From Acidithiobacillus thiooxidans ATCC 19377 (GTDB lineage Bacteria > Pseudomonadota > Gammaproteobacteria > Acidithiobacillales > Acidithiobacillaceae): a stretch of DNA of 64,000 nt. Under the pieces are notes generated by a model that saw nothing but the letters and a program-made list of their open reading frames with translations, was not told where the DNA came from and did no database searches. The stretch covers positions 2,540,501 to 2,604,500 of the forward strand of contig NZ_CP045571.1 in the NCBI RefSeq assembly GCF_009662475.1, in the 5' to 3' direction. The number at the start of each line of letters is the position of its first letter. Position 1 is the stretch's first letter. A program made the position numbers and the translations under genes. Positions 55,910 through 64,000 of this stretch are shown here, one piece after another.

Positions 55910-56863
55910 TCAGGCATCGCCGTTGCCCCTGCGCTGGGCACGGGGAGTGAAATAAACCCAGGCCGCCAGGAACAGGAAGGCAATGATATAAATGTTGGTG
56001 GTGCCCAGCACATCGCCTTTATTGGCCGTGCTGCCGGGCAGATAAGGCGCTCCCCATCCCTCGGCTGTTGTCCACACCCCGAAACTGTAGGCAATACCCA
56101 CAGGAATAATCCAGCGCATACCTCGTCCGATGAGCAGAAAAAAAGCGATGATACTTTCCATGATGGCGGCGACGTAGCCGAAAAGTACCGGTCCTGCCAG
56201 GTTGATCACGGCAATCACGAAGGAAATATAAGCAGCAATCCAGACGGGCTCTCCTGGAAGTGCCTGCTGCAAATAAGTCACGGCATTGTGCAGAAAATAG
56301 GGCTGCCACTTCCAGAATGCATCAAAAGCCCAAAGCAGACCGAAAAGAATCCGGGCAGTGTGCATGGCCGGGGCATACAAAGGCTTATGCGGCACTTTGC
56401 TCAAACTCAGACCTTCCCAGCTTCGGGACCAGATCACATAAACAAAGCACAGGGCATAGATAATCGCCGTGCCCGGATCTGTGGCCCCTTGGGTATAGGG
56501 TCCGCCAAATCCACCCACCGTACTCCAGAGCCAGAGGTTATACAGCACCCCTACCCCGGCCAGAAATGGCAAGCCCAGCCCGGTGATCAGGGCAACCGCC
56601 AGAATGGCATCCAGCCCTACCGTTCCATAAGCCACAGACTGTGGCCCTACGTGCTGCACCAGATTCGCCATCCAATGTCCATACTGGATGATCCAGTCAG
56701 GCTGTCCACTCACCCAGTCCGCATTAAAACTCCCCAGAAAGTGGGCTGCATAGGCTGGATTAAACTGTAACCAAGTGTTGATCAGCCAGACCAGGCCAAA
56801 AACGATACGAACAACGCCGAAAGCCAAGCGGCGTTTATGTTCCATGGACATTGAGGATTTCAT
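55910..56863 (-). CDS. DoxX-like integral membrane protein
   Basis: A 317-residue protein with about eight hydrophobic segments in two similar halves, for example RLAFGVVRIVFGLVWLINTW near the N-terminus and TARILFGLLWAFDAFWKWQP in the second half. These half-repeats and LFGYVAAIMESIIAFFLLIG resemble DoxX/DoxD-type membrane proteins, but the match is loose. The frame is open 80 more codons upstream, across the promoter of the response regulator, so the ATG at 56863 is chosen. It converges on the multicopper oxidase and is divergent from the two-component genes. Its role is unknown. Confidence 0.72.
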   Translation of the reverse strand: MKSSMSMEHKRRLAFGVVRIVFGLVWLINTWLQFNPAYAAHFLGSFNADWVSGQPDWIIQYGHWMANLVQHVGPQSVAYGTVGLDAILAVALITGLGLPFLAGVGVLYNLWLWSTVGGFGGPYTQGATDPGTAIIYALCFVYVIWSRSWEGLSLSKVPHKPLYAPAMHTARILFGLLWAFDAFWKWQPYFLHNAVTYLQQALPGEPVWIAAYISFVIAVINLAGPVLFGYVAAIMESIIAFFLLIGRGMRWIIPVGIAYSFGVWTTAEGWGAPYLPGSTANKGDVLGTTNIYIIAFLFLAAWVYFTPRAQRRGNGDA

Positions 56864-57041
56864 AGTATCTCGGAATAGGACCATTAAGAGAGAGTTTATT
56901 GTATACATATTCTCCAAAAGGTCAAAAAATGACTTATTATGAAATATCCTCCTTTCCGCTCTTATCCGCAGAAAAGTTGTTAAGAGGATTAATACAGCGT
57001 ATTTTTCCAACATTATTCTTGACTCATTTTGGCTTTTCCCC

Positions 57042-57716
57042 ATGAAAATTCTGGTTATTGAAGATGAATCTAAAACGGCTGCCTTTCTCAAAAAAGGATT
57101 CAACGAGCTAGGCTATGTGGTAGATGTTGCCGACAATGGCGTAGACGGCCAGCACCTCGCCGAAATCGGCGAATATGAAGTGATTGTGCTCGACCTGATG
57201 TTGCCGCAGAGGGATGGCTGGTGGGTTCTTCAGGAAATCCGTAAAAGGCATCCCGATCAGCCGGTCATTCTGCTGACCGCCCTGGATGCCGTAGCCCAGC
57301 GCGTGGAAGGTTTGCGCCGGGGCGCAGACGACTATCTGGTGAAACCCTTTGCTTTTTCAGAATTACTAGCCAGAATTCACAGTATTCTGAGACGCAGTAA
57401 TCTGCGTACGGAAGAGACCATTTATTACGCCGATCTGGAAATGGATCTGCTCCGCCACAAAATCTGGCGTGCCGCCACGCCCATAAACCTGGCCCCTCAG
57501 GAATTCCGCCTGCTGGCCTACCTCATGCGCTTTCCCGGCGAAGTGCTGACCCGCACCCGCATTGCCGAGCAGGTCTGGGATATGCATTTTGAAAGTGATA
57601 GTAATGTTGTGGACGTTGCCATTCGCCGCCTGCGCCGAAAAGTGGACGATCCCTTTCCGGACAAATTGATCCATACTTTACGAGGGGTTGGCTATGTTCT
57701 TGAACTACGTCATTAA
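57042..57716 (+). CDS. Heavy-metal-type response regulator (CusR/CopR-like)
   Basis: A 224-residue OmpR-family regulator. Phospho-acceptor D51 lies in EYEVIVLDLMLPQRDGWW; the conserved Lys is in DDYLVKPFAFSELLARI. The winged helix includes LAPQEFRLLAYLMRFPGEVL and VDVAIRRLRRKVDDPFPDKL, typical of the CusR/CopR/CzcR group. Its end overlaps the kinase start. A GTCA-A5-TGAC dyad (56921-56933) stands about 110 bases upstream. It is a candidate for control of the following efflux operon. Confidence 0.93.
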   Translation: MKILVIEDESKTAAFLKKGFNELGYVVDVADNGVDGQHLAEIGEYEVIVLDLMLPQRDGWWVLQEIRKRHPDQPVILLTALDAVAQRVEGLRRGADDYLVKPFAFSELLARIHSILRRSNLRTEETIYYADLEMDLLRHKIWRAATPINLAPQEFRLLAYLMRFPGEVLTRTRIAEQVWDMHFESDSNVVDVAIRRLRRKVDDPFPDKLIHTLRGVGYVLELRH

Positions 57717-59136
57717 AATCTTAAAGCGTCCGGGGCGCTCCATGGCGGTCCGGCTCACCCTCTGGTACGCCCTGTTGAGCACCATCCTGATTGCGGTAGC
57801 GGGCGCTGCCCTGTACTGGATTCTGGCTGAACAACTGCGTGCGGCCGACAGCCAGATTCTCATCAGTAAAATCCATGCCATACATACGGCCATGCGCAAC
57901 AGCACCGATCACTTTTCCGAACTGCTTCATGAAATACAGATGGAGTCCAATACCATTCGCGGGGTATACATCTGGGTAAGCCGGTCACAGGAGGGCATTA
58001 TTGCCCGGGGTCGCAGTGATAATCCTCTCCTCGACAGCAACAAGCCCTTTGACCGCAAACCCAAGGCTTTCGAGCCCCAACAATGGCACTGGAAAGTTAA
58101 AAAGCATGAACATTTTCAAGTGATGGCGCAACGCTTTGCAGGCCAGCCAGCCAGTATCATTTACGTGGCTATCCGCACCAGCGAAAGTGAACACTTTCTG
58201 GCTTTTTATCGTTACGCGCTCGCGCTATCGATTATTTTGGCGTTATTCATCGCGATACTGGCAGGGTATTTGATTGCCCGGCGTGGCTTGCGACCCGTCC
58301 ATCAGTTGGCCAGCCTGGTGGACGAACTGAGCGCCAGCCAGTTGCATCGGCGCATTGCTGGAGATAACTGGCCCAGCGAACTCGCCACACTGGCCGAAAA
58401 TTTTGACCGGCTGCTGGAAAGGCTGGAAGACTCCTTTGCCAGGATTTCCCGCTTCTCGGCAGACATTGCCCATGAGTTGCGCACGCCCATCCATATTTTA
58501 CGCGGTGAGGGCGAGCTGGCACTCTCCAGGAACCGTAGCATCCCGGAATACCAGGCCTGTATCGCCTCCGCCATGGATGAATATGAACGCTTGTCGCGTA
58601 TGGTAGATGCCCTTCTGTTTCTGGCCCGGGCAGAACAGGATCATAACGCGCTGGATAAGCAACAGCTGGACATTCATCAGGAAATGGCCTCTCTTTGCAG
58701 TTTTTATCAGGCAATGGCGGATGAACAGGATGTTACCCTGAACAATGATGCTCAGGGATCCATCACTGCAAACTCTGATCTCCTGCGCCGCGCTGTCAGT
58801 AATCTACTGAGTAATGCCCTGCGTCATACGCCAGCCGGTGGCAGCATCCGGATTTATTGTGAACAGTCCCGCGAGCAGGTCCAACTGATTGTTAGCGATA
58901 CCGGATCGGGCATCGCCGATGCGGATCTTGACCGGGTATTTGACCGTTTTTACAGCGCAGATGCCGCACGCATGCGGCGTGGACAGGGAACCGGGCTGGG
59001 ACTGGCCATTGTACAATCCATCGTGCATCTACATGGGGGTAAGATCCGCTTAAAAAGCGTTGCCGGAAAAGGGACGACGGCCATTTTATCTTTCCCGATA
59101 ATTTCTAAGGATAACAATGATGACAACATAATATGA
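57694..59136 (+). CDS. Heavy-metal-type sensor histidine kinase (CusS-like)
   Basis: A 480-residue membrane kinase. Membrane segments lie at about residues 20-42 and 171-193, framing a ~125-residue periplasmic sensor. HAMP (ARRGLRPVHQLASLVDELSA) and the acceptor His (FSADIAHELRTPIHILRGEG) follow. ATPase boxes are AVSNLLSNALRHTPAGG, VSDTGSGIADADLDRVFDRF and GQGTGLGLAIVQSIVHLHGG. The ATG at 57694 (GAGGGG eight bases upstream) overlaps the regulator gene by 23 bases. The sequence style is that of the CusS/CopS family, so copper, silver or a similar ion is the likely signal. Confidence 0.92.
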   Translation: MFLNYVIKILKRPGRSMAVRLTLWYALLSTILIAVAGAALYWILAEQLRAADSQILISKIHAIHTAMRNSTDHFSELLHEIQMESNTIRGVYIWVSRSQEGIIARGRSDNPLLDSNKPFDRKPKAFEPQQWHWKVKKHEHFQVMAQRFAGQPASIIYVAIRTSESEHFLAFYRYALALSIILALFIAILAGYLIARRGLRPVHQLASLVDELSASQLHRRIAGDNWPSELATLAENFDRLLERLEDSFARISRFSADIAHELRTPIHILRGEGELALSRNRSIPEYQACIASAMDEYERLSRMVDALLFLARAEQDHNALDKQQLDIHQEMASLCSFYQAMADEQDVTLNNDAQGSITANSDLLRRAVSNLLSNALRHTPAGGSIRIYCEQSREQVQLIVSDTGSGIADADLDRVFDRFYSADAARMRRGQGTGLGLAIVQSIVHLHGGKIRLKSVAGKGTTAILSFPIISKDNNDDNII

Positions 59137-59143
59137 CGATTTG

Positions 59144-59188
59144 GTCATCTTGCGGTCATCTTCTGGACATGCAGCAATGTCATAATAA
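59144..59188. promoter_or_regulatory. Phased GTCAT repeats upstream of the efflux operon
   Basis: GTCAT at 59144 and 59155, a one-mismatch copy GACAT at 59166 (all 11 bases apart), then GTCAT at 59179 inside TGTCATAATAA. The same 11-mer TGTCATAATAA occurs at 53271-53281 before the orphan regulator. The position, about 50-90 bases before the tolC-like gene, suits a promoter element bound by an OmpR-family protein. Confidence 0.5.
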
Positions 59189-59235
59189 AAAAACCGTCCC
59201 CATTCATAAACACATTTTACAGATAGTCGAGAAAA

Positions 59236-60552
59236 ATGCTTTTTCAATTTATACCGAATAATCGTCAGTCTGCTGCCAAAAATTGGCTACTGGTTTTAAG
59301 CTTGGGCTGCATATCGATTGGCGCCCATGCGGCCCCTCTGACGCTCAACCAGGCTATTAACAGCGCCCTGCATAATCAGGCCCTCGTTCAGGCAAGCCAG
59401 CACCAACTGGAAGCGCAACAAGATCTCAGTCGCAGTGCCGAAGCCCGACTGCTACCCGCTCTTTCCCTGAATGCGGCCACTATCTGGACCCAATCCCGCT
59501 CCGGTCAGCCCGTTTTTGTCAGTGCCAATGGCGCACGGGAAATGCTGGGACAAATCCGTTTGCATGTTCCCATTTATGCGCCGCAAACCCGGGCACTCAG
59601 CAAACTGAGCGAAGATCGGGTCACTATTGAGCGCTTTCATCTGCTGCAAACCCGCCTGTCAGTGGCCGCACAAGTGAGTATGACCTATTACCGGCTGGCT
59701 CTGAGTAATAATATGATCGCCATCTGGCGACGCGCCCTCGTTACTGCCAGGCAAGTATTTCAAGCCACCCGGGATAGTTATGCTGCTGGTACCCGTTCCC
59801 GCCTGGCGCTGAAGCAGGCACAACTGAACCTGTTGCGCATCCAGAGCAAACTGAAACAAACCCTGGCCCAAAGTGTGGCCATACGCCAGGTTCTGGCCTT
59901 GCAAACCGGCCTTGGAAGCCATTTACCAACGCTGGCAAAAATCAGCACCCCACTCAAGCCGTTACCGGATTTATCCAAAATCCAGAGTCGAGCCATGCAG
60001 GCGCAGCCCTTACTCCGGACGGCTGATGCGCAAATTCAGGCGGCACACGCCCAATTGCAATTCCAACAAAGTGTCCGCTTACCGGTATTCAGTGCCAACG
60101 CCGCTTACGGAGTTGATACTGCGACCATACCGCATAGTGCGCAGTTAGGTTGGCAGGCCAGCCTCAGCCTGCAGATGCCCATTTTTGGCTTTGGTCGCAA
60201 CCGCGATCAGATTGCAGCAGCCCGGGAACAGGTTGCGGCATTGCAGTCAGCTAAATCGGCTCTGCAAATGCAGATACGCAGCCGTCTGGCACAGGACGCC
60301 GGGACCGCCCGGGCGGCCAGCATTGCCCTGAAAGATGCCGGGGAAATCGAGCACAGTGCTCAGGCGGTGTACGACATGACCCGCAAGGGCTATCTGGCCG
60401 GTGCCGAGAGCGCATTATCCTTGCAACAAGCTGAAGATGCCTGGGTTCAGGCTCAGCTGCAGGCTACCAACGCGATGATTCGCGCCCGTTTAAGTCGCAC
60501 GCAACTGATCCTGGACAGCGGCTTCCTGCCGGGACAGCGTGCATCCTCATGA
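59236..60552 (+). CDS. TolC-like outer-membrane efflux protein
   Basis: A 438-residue outer-membrane factor with a signal peptide (NWLLVLSLGCISIGAHAAPL) and no lipobox Cys at the cleavage site. The two OEP repeats are seen at about residues 36-220 (LTLNQAINSALHNQALVQAS) and 245-430 (SRAMQAQPLLRTADAQIQAA; AVYDMTRKGYLAGAESALSL). It opens the second tripartite operon and overlaps the adaptor gene by four bases (ATGA). Confidence 0.9.
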   Translation: MLFQFIPNNRQSAAKNWLLVLSLGCISIGAHAAPLTLNQAINSALHNQALVQASQHQLEAQQDLSRSAEARLLPALSLNAATIWTQSRSGQPVFVSANGAREMLGQIRLHVPIYAPQTRALSKLSEDRVTIERFHLLQTRLSVAAQVSMTYYRLALSNNMIAIWRRALVTARQVFQATRDSYAAGTRSRLALKQAQLNLLRIQSKLKQTLAQSVAIRQVLALQTGLGSHLPTLAKISTPLKPLPDLSKIQSRAMQAQPLLRTADAQIQAAHAQLQFQQSVRLPVFSANAAYGVDTATIPHSAQLGWQASLSLQMPIFGFGRNRDQIAAAREQVAALQSAKSALQMQIRSRLAQDAGTARAASIALKDAGEIEHSAQAVYDMTRKGYLAGAESALSLQQAEDAWVQAQLQATNAMIRARLSRTQLILDSGFLPGQRASS

Positions 60553-61595
60553 TAATCCACTCATGGAAGCTTAACCGCATGAAATTTTTACCATATTTTT
60601 ACCGGGCATCGCTACCTTACTGCTTCAGCATTTTTTCAGGCATTCTGCTCCTCTTGAGCGTTCATAACGCCTGGGGGGCTGGCATACCCGTGCGGACGGC
60701 TCCAGTCAGGGTAAGTGCTGCCATTCAGCAAAGCGCCCTGCTGGCCCAGGTTGAAAGTAATGGTGCCGCCACTTTGACAGCCCCCGTTACCGGACGCGTC
60801 CTCGGTCCGCTGCTCCCCGATGGACCCGTAACTGCCGGAACGATCATCGCCAGAATCGCGTCACCCGGGTTGCAGAGCAGCATCCAGACCGCACAAAAAC
60901 AGATTGCCTTTTCTCAAGGACAGTATTTGCGCGACCAGAAATTGTATCAGGATGGCGTCATTGCCCAGCAAAATGTCGCAACCAGTCGTTTGACGCTGGC
61001 AGAGGCGCAATCTCATCTGCGCATTTTACAGGCGCAGGCCGCTCAACAAACCCTCAGTGCGCCCTTTGCAGGCAGCTTACATTATCTGGTTCCGGCTGGG
61101 GCCGTAGTCAATTTTGGAACAGCCATTGCGACCCTGGATGGTCGCGGAAAACCCTGGGCACAGGCCTATGTCACCCCCTCCCTCGCCCGAAACTTACGCC
61201 CCGGAAGTACCGTCGTTCTGCACGGTGCAGACTGGCACGGCCTGGGACAGGTCCGTTCCGTAGGACAAAGCGCCCGCCATCTGGGACTGGTGTCCGTCTA
61301 TATTGATCTGCCAGTACAAAGCCGGGCGCTGCCCGGCGAATGGCTGCAGGCAGAAGTACAACAAGTTCAAGGCCGAGCCGTCCAGATTCCTACTGCCGCT
61401 GTGGTAATGCATGCCGCACAGATCGAAGTGTTTGTTATCCGCAAGGGCAAGGCCATGGCTGTTCCCGTACATATTATTGCCAGTCAGGCCGGGCAAAGTT
61501 GGGTACAGGGCGCTCTGCGAACCGGCGAGCAGGTCATCGTCAGCGCCAATGATCGCTTGCTCAGTGGCACCCCGGTACAAGAGCAACAACCATGA
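60549..61595 (+). CDS. RND periplasmic adaptor (HlyD/CusB-like family)
   Basis: A 348-residue adaptor. After a hydrophobic leader at about residues 15-45 (CFSIFSGILLLLSVHNAWGA) come a first lipoyl half (NGAATLTAPVTGRVLGPLLP), a short helical hairpin (QLAEAQSHLRILQAQA-like region near residues 145-165), and a second lipoyl half (LSAPFAGSLHYLVPAGAVVN). A barrel domain follows. The hairpin is short, as in metal-type adaptors. The start overlaps the channel stop, and the stop overlaps the pump start, so all three are coupled. No CusF-like or Met-rich metal site is obvious. Confidence 0.88.
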   Translation: MIIHSWKLNRMKFLPYFYRASLPYCFSIFSGILLLLSVHNAWGAGIPVRTAPVRVSAAIQQSALLAQVESNGAATLTAPVTGRVLGPLLPDGPVTAGTIIARIASPGLQSSIQTAQKQIAFSQGQYLRDQKLYQDGVIAQQNVATSRLTLAEAQSHLRILQAQAAQQTLSAPFAGSLHYLVPAGAVVNFGTAIATLDGRGKPWAQAYVTPSLARNLRPGSTVVLHGADWHGLGQVRSVGQSARHLGLVSVYIDLPVQSRALPGEWLQAEVQQVQGRAVQIPTAAVVMHAAQIEVFVIRKGKAMAVPVHIIASQAGQSWVQGALRTGEQVIVSANDRLLSGTPVQEQQP

Positions 61596-64000
61596 GAGTG
61601 TATCTGCATTTTCTCTGGAGCAATCGCTTCAGCATCTTACTCAGCGCCTTATTATTACTCGGTGCAGGCTGGTTTGCCCTGCAGAATCTTCCGGAAAGCG
61701 TCTTTCCGAATGTCAATTTTCCAAGAGTGGCGGTCCTCGTCAATGACGGCAGTCTGCCCGTCAAGTTCATGGAAGTGGAGGTAACCAAGCCCCTGGAAGC
61801 GCTCGCAAAAGGTCAGCCAGGGGTGCGTCTGGTTCGCTCGCAAACCGGTACCGGCCTGAGCAAGCTCAATATTTATTTTGAACCAGGGACCAACCCGCAA
61901 ACCGCATATCTGATGCTCCAGGCACGCCTGGCGCAATACCGCCTGCCCGCCGGTGCGCAATTGCGGGTGATCCGCATGGCACCCTATACCTATCCATTTG
62001 CTGAATATGCGCTGGTGTCCAATCAAAAGAGTAGTTCGGCAATGATGCCTACTTTTGCCTTTAAGATACGACCGGCTCTACTGTCCATTCCCGGGATCTA
62101 TCAGGTGCAGGGCACCGGTCGCGGCTGGCCACAGGTGCATGTGGATCTGGATCCGGCACGGTTAGCGCAGCATCACCTCAGTGCCCGGCAGGTCATCAAC
62201 GCCTTGCAATCCGCCCAAGGTCCATTTTTTTCTGGGGTTCTGCACGCCTATCATCAGCAGTTGATTCTGGCGACAACAGCGCGGCCTGAAAACGATCAGA
62301 CCTTGGCTGCCTTGACCCTGCCACTGGGGCCACCCGATGCTTCCGGTGCCCGCACTCCGCTGGCCTTGGGCGCCCTGGGTCAGGTGCATACCGGGCCGCC
62401 CCCGCTGCTGAGTGAAGCAGCCATACCCGGTTATCAACACGCCCTGATCATTGACGTACTTGCACAGTCGGGCGCCAATGACGTCAGCGTCGCCCACGCC
62501 GTGCAAACACGTCTGAACAATCTGCGCAAACATCTCCCCCCGGGCGTCCATCTGGTACCCATTTATGATCTCAGCCACCTGATCAGCCATAGCCTGCGTG
62601 ATGTCTGGATTGCCCTGGGACTCGGCAGCCTGATTGCCTGGCTGGTCGTATTGGCCTTTCTGGGACGTTTGGACGGAGCGCTGGCAACGCTGGCCGTGGT
62701 CCCTCTGGCCCTGGCTGCCACTTTTCTGGTTCTGCATATGCTCGGATATGGCCTGAATATCATGACCCTGGGGGGCATAACCGCAGCCATCGGTGCTTTG
62801 GTGGACCATGCCATCGTCGTGGTCGAACGCGGTCTCCATGGCCTGCAGGGTAAAGCTTCGCAGCGTCGCCAGTTGGCGTTGCGCCGCAGCGCCGACATCC
62901 TACCATTGATGAGTCTTGCCACCCTCACCTCCTGCCTGGTGTTTCTGCCCCTGCTCTTCTTATCGGGCACCCTGGGGCTGCTGTTCCGCCATATGGCATT
63001 GGCCATCGTCATTGCCCTGCTGGCATCACAAATGGTGGCCTTGCTGGTCACACCGATTCTGACAGCATGGCTCGCCGGTCGTGTGACCTCATCTTCCCGC
63101 CGTTTGCATCATGCAGAGCGCTGGGTGCGCCGGCACTACAGTCAATGGCTCATCGCCGGGATGCGCCGCCCTTATTGGGCCATTTTACCCGTCGCTATAC
63201 TGGCAGGGGCCGCCGGACTGGCACTCACGATCCTGCCGACCGCTTTTCTCCCGCACTGGGATGAAGGCATTATTTCTGTACCCTATCGCACCCAGGTGGG
63301 CAGCAGCGTTGCCGAAACCACCCGGATCGGCCGCGCTTTCATGCAGGCGGCACTGCACAATCCCAATGTGCAGCGGGCGTCCCTTATGGTCGGTCGTGGT
63401 TTCGAGTTCCGTCATGCACCCGCCAACAAAGGTGCCATCACCATCGTCCTCAAACCGGATCATCACGACAGCACCGAAACCGTGATGGCAGAACTGCGCA
63501 AACAATACCGCAGCATGGCCCCCAATCTGATCGGACTGTCTTTGCATCAGACCATGATTGTCCGTCTGGGAAACCTCTCGGGCGCACATGCCCCCCTGGT
63601 AGTTTATCTGTTTGGCTCCGATTCCAGCGTTTTGCGTGGTGAAGGCGCACGGCTGGCTGCCGCCCTGAAAAACAGTCATGATTTTGCATCAGTCAACTTC
63701 AAGTCCCCATCGGCTGGGCCTGAGTTGGAAATCACCCCCACGCCCATGGCCGCACTTTATGGCATTACCCCGCCGGGCATTGCTGAGCAGCTCAAGGCCC
63801 GTTTCTGGGGAAGACAAGCGGGTTTTTTGCTGCATGGCGAACAAATACTGCCTATTCGCGTTAAACTGGTGGGGCAGCCACAGACCCCGCAGACCTTGTC
63901 CGCGCTGCCTATCCAACTGCCCGACGGGGCCATGACCTCTCTTTCCAGCATTGCTTCCCTGCACATTCAAGGTGCCATTCCTTTTGTGACTCATCAGAAT
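61592..64000 (+). CDS. RND efflux pump, inner-membrane subunit (C-terminus beyond window)
   Basis: The frame runs from an ATG overlapping the adaptor stop to the window end without a stop: 803 of about 1000-1050 expected residues. The first membrane segment is at about 11-30 and the second cluster at about 340-480. The segment 4 relay reads GALVDHAIVVVERGL, with D405 kept and His at 406 where drug pumps have a second Asp and CzcA-type pumps have Gly. The single Asp favours a metal-type or related subgroup. FPNVNFPRVAVLVNDGSLPV is like the pump at 36475-39519. Substrate is unresolved; the context suggests a metal ion. Confidence 0.9.
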   Translation, partial: MRVYLHFLWSNRFSILLSALLLLGAGWFALQNLPESVFPNVNFPRVAVLVNDGSLPVKFMEVEVTKPLEALAKGQPGVRLVRSQTGTGLSKLNIYFEPGTNPQTAYLMLQARLAQYRLPAGAQLRVIRMAPYTYPFAEYALVSNQKSSSAMMPTFAFKIRPALLSIPGIYQVQGTGRGWPQVHVDLDPARLAQHHLSARQVINALQSAQGPFFSGVLHAYHQQLILATTARPENDQTLAALTLPLGPPDASGARTPLALGALGQVHTGPPPLLSEAAIPGYQHALIIDVLAQSGANDVSVAHAVQTRLNNLRKHLPPGVHLVPIYDLSHLISHSLRDVWIALGLGSLIAWLVVLAFLGRLDGALATLAVVPLALAATFLVLHMLGYGLNIMTLGGITAAIGALVDHAIVVVERGLHGLQGKASQRRQLALRRSADILPLMSLATLTSCLVFLPLLFLSGTLGLLFRHMALAIVIALLASQMVALLVTPILTAWLAGRVTSSSRRLHHAERWVRRHYSQWLIAGMRRPYWAILPVAILAGAAGLALTILPTAFLPHWDEGIISVPYRTQVGSSVAETTRIGRAFMQAALHNPNVQRASLMVGRGFEFRHAPANKGAITIVLKPDHHDSTETVMAELRKQYRSMAPNLIGLSLHQTMIVRLGNLSGAHAPLVVYLFGSDSSVLRGEGARLAAALKNSHDFASVNFKSPSAGPELEITPTPMAALYGITPPGIAEQLKARFWGRQAGFLLHGEQILPIRVKLVGQPQTPQTLSALPIQLPDGAMTSLSSIASLHIQGAIPFVTHQN

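Noticed and set aside
55910-57103. 397-codon version of the DoxX-like gene
   Set aside because: The first 80 codons cross the divergent promoter and the start of the response regulator; they are polar/mixed and unlike the membrane repeats that follow.

Overview
The window reads as the chromosome of an acidophilic, Acidithiobacillus-like gammaproteobacterial relative. The basis is the housekeeping gene order, the moderate GC content, and the number of metal-efflux and redox genes. The order leuB-asd-fimV-truA-trpF-accD-folC-cvpA-purF-metZ is close to the Pseudomonas arrangement. The genus is inferred from gene content and was not tested by any search. I saw no rRNA, tRNA or CRISPR array.

Positions 1-19.7 kb form a dense leftward housekeeping block. 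It holds protein export (secD partial, yajC), queuosine (tgt, queA), a CorC/TlyC-like membrane protein and a CBS protein, methionine and purine genes (metZ, purF), cvpA, folC, accD, trpA/B/F, truA, fimV, asd, leuB and one unknown gene. Many neighbours overlap by 1-4 bases. From 19.7 to 24.3 kb, rightward mobA-mobB-moeA make molybdenum cofactor. They are followed by a PLD-type nuclease, a HugZ-like protein and a thiopurine methyltransferase-like protein. From 24.3 to 29.5 kb a LysR regulator faces an EmrAB/NodT-type drug efflux operon.

Positions 29.5-34.4 kb hold a compact redox-stress locus. Its genes are a single-domain globin, a 2Fe-2S/FAD/NAD(P) reductase, a small CPVC thioredoxin, a hemerythrin-like protein, a GcvH-like lipoyl carrier, an AlkA-type glycosylase and a DUF488 protein. 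A TTGAC-N4-ATCAA site lies upstream, and a Crp/Fnr regulator with an FNR-like recognition helix lies at the far end. I read this as a split flavohaemoglobin-like NO/O2 detoxification system with repair functions. Next come a DMT transporter with a histidine-rich tail, an AhpD-like protein and a complete TolC-HlyD-RND operon (36.5-41.9 kb).

Positions 42.0-46.4 kb are a decayed mobile region. On the minus strand I can read a degraded integron. It has the N-terminal part of an integron integrase (intI, + strand), a candidate attI junction, and two cassettes pointing away from intI, each ending in a 59-bp attC-like site. Cassette 1 is split by an IS256-family element with a 9-bp target duplication; removing the element restores one continuous reading frame of about 361 codons. 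Cassette 2 is a DUF2442-like gene with a frameshift in an A7 run. A VapC fragment flanks one side and a parDE toxin-antitoxin pair the other.

Positions 46.4-64 kb look like a metal-handling island. Leftward are a TonB-dependent receptor, a beta-propeller, a cytochrome b561-like protein, a PepSY protein and a two-component system. Rightward are an orphan OmpR-type regulator with a degenerate receiver, a Tat-exported multicopper oxidase, a heavy-metal-type two-component system and a second TolC-HlyD-RND operon cut by the window end. A DoxX-like membrane gene lies between them in the opposite direction. Helically phased GTCAT/ATGAC boxes recur in several of these promoters and suggest a shared OmpR-family regulator.
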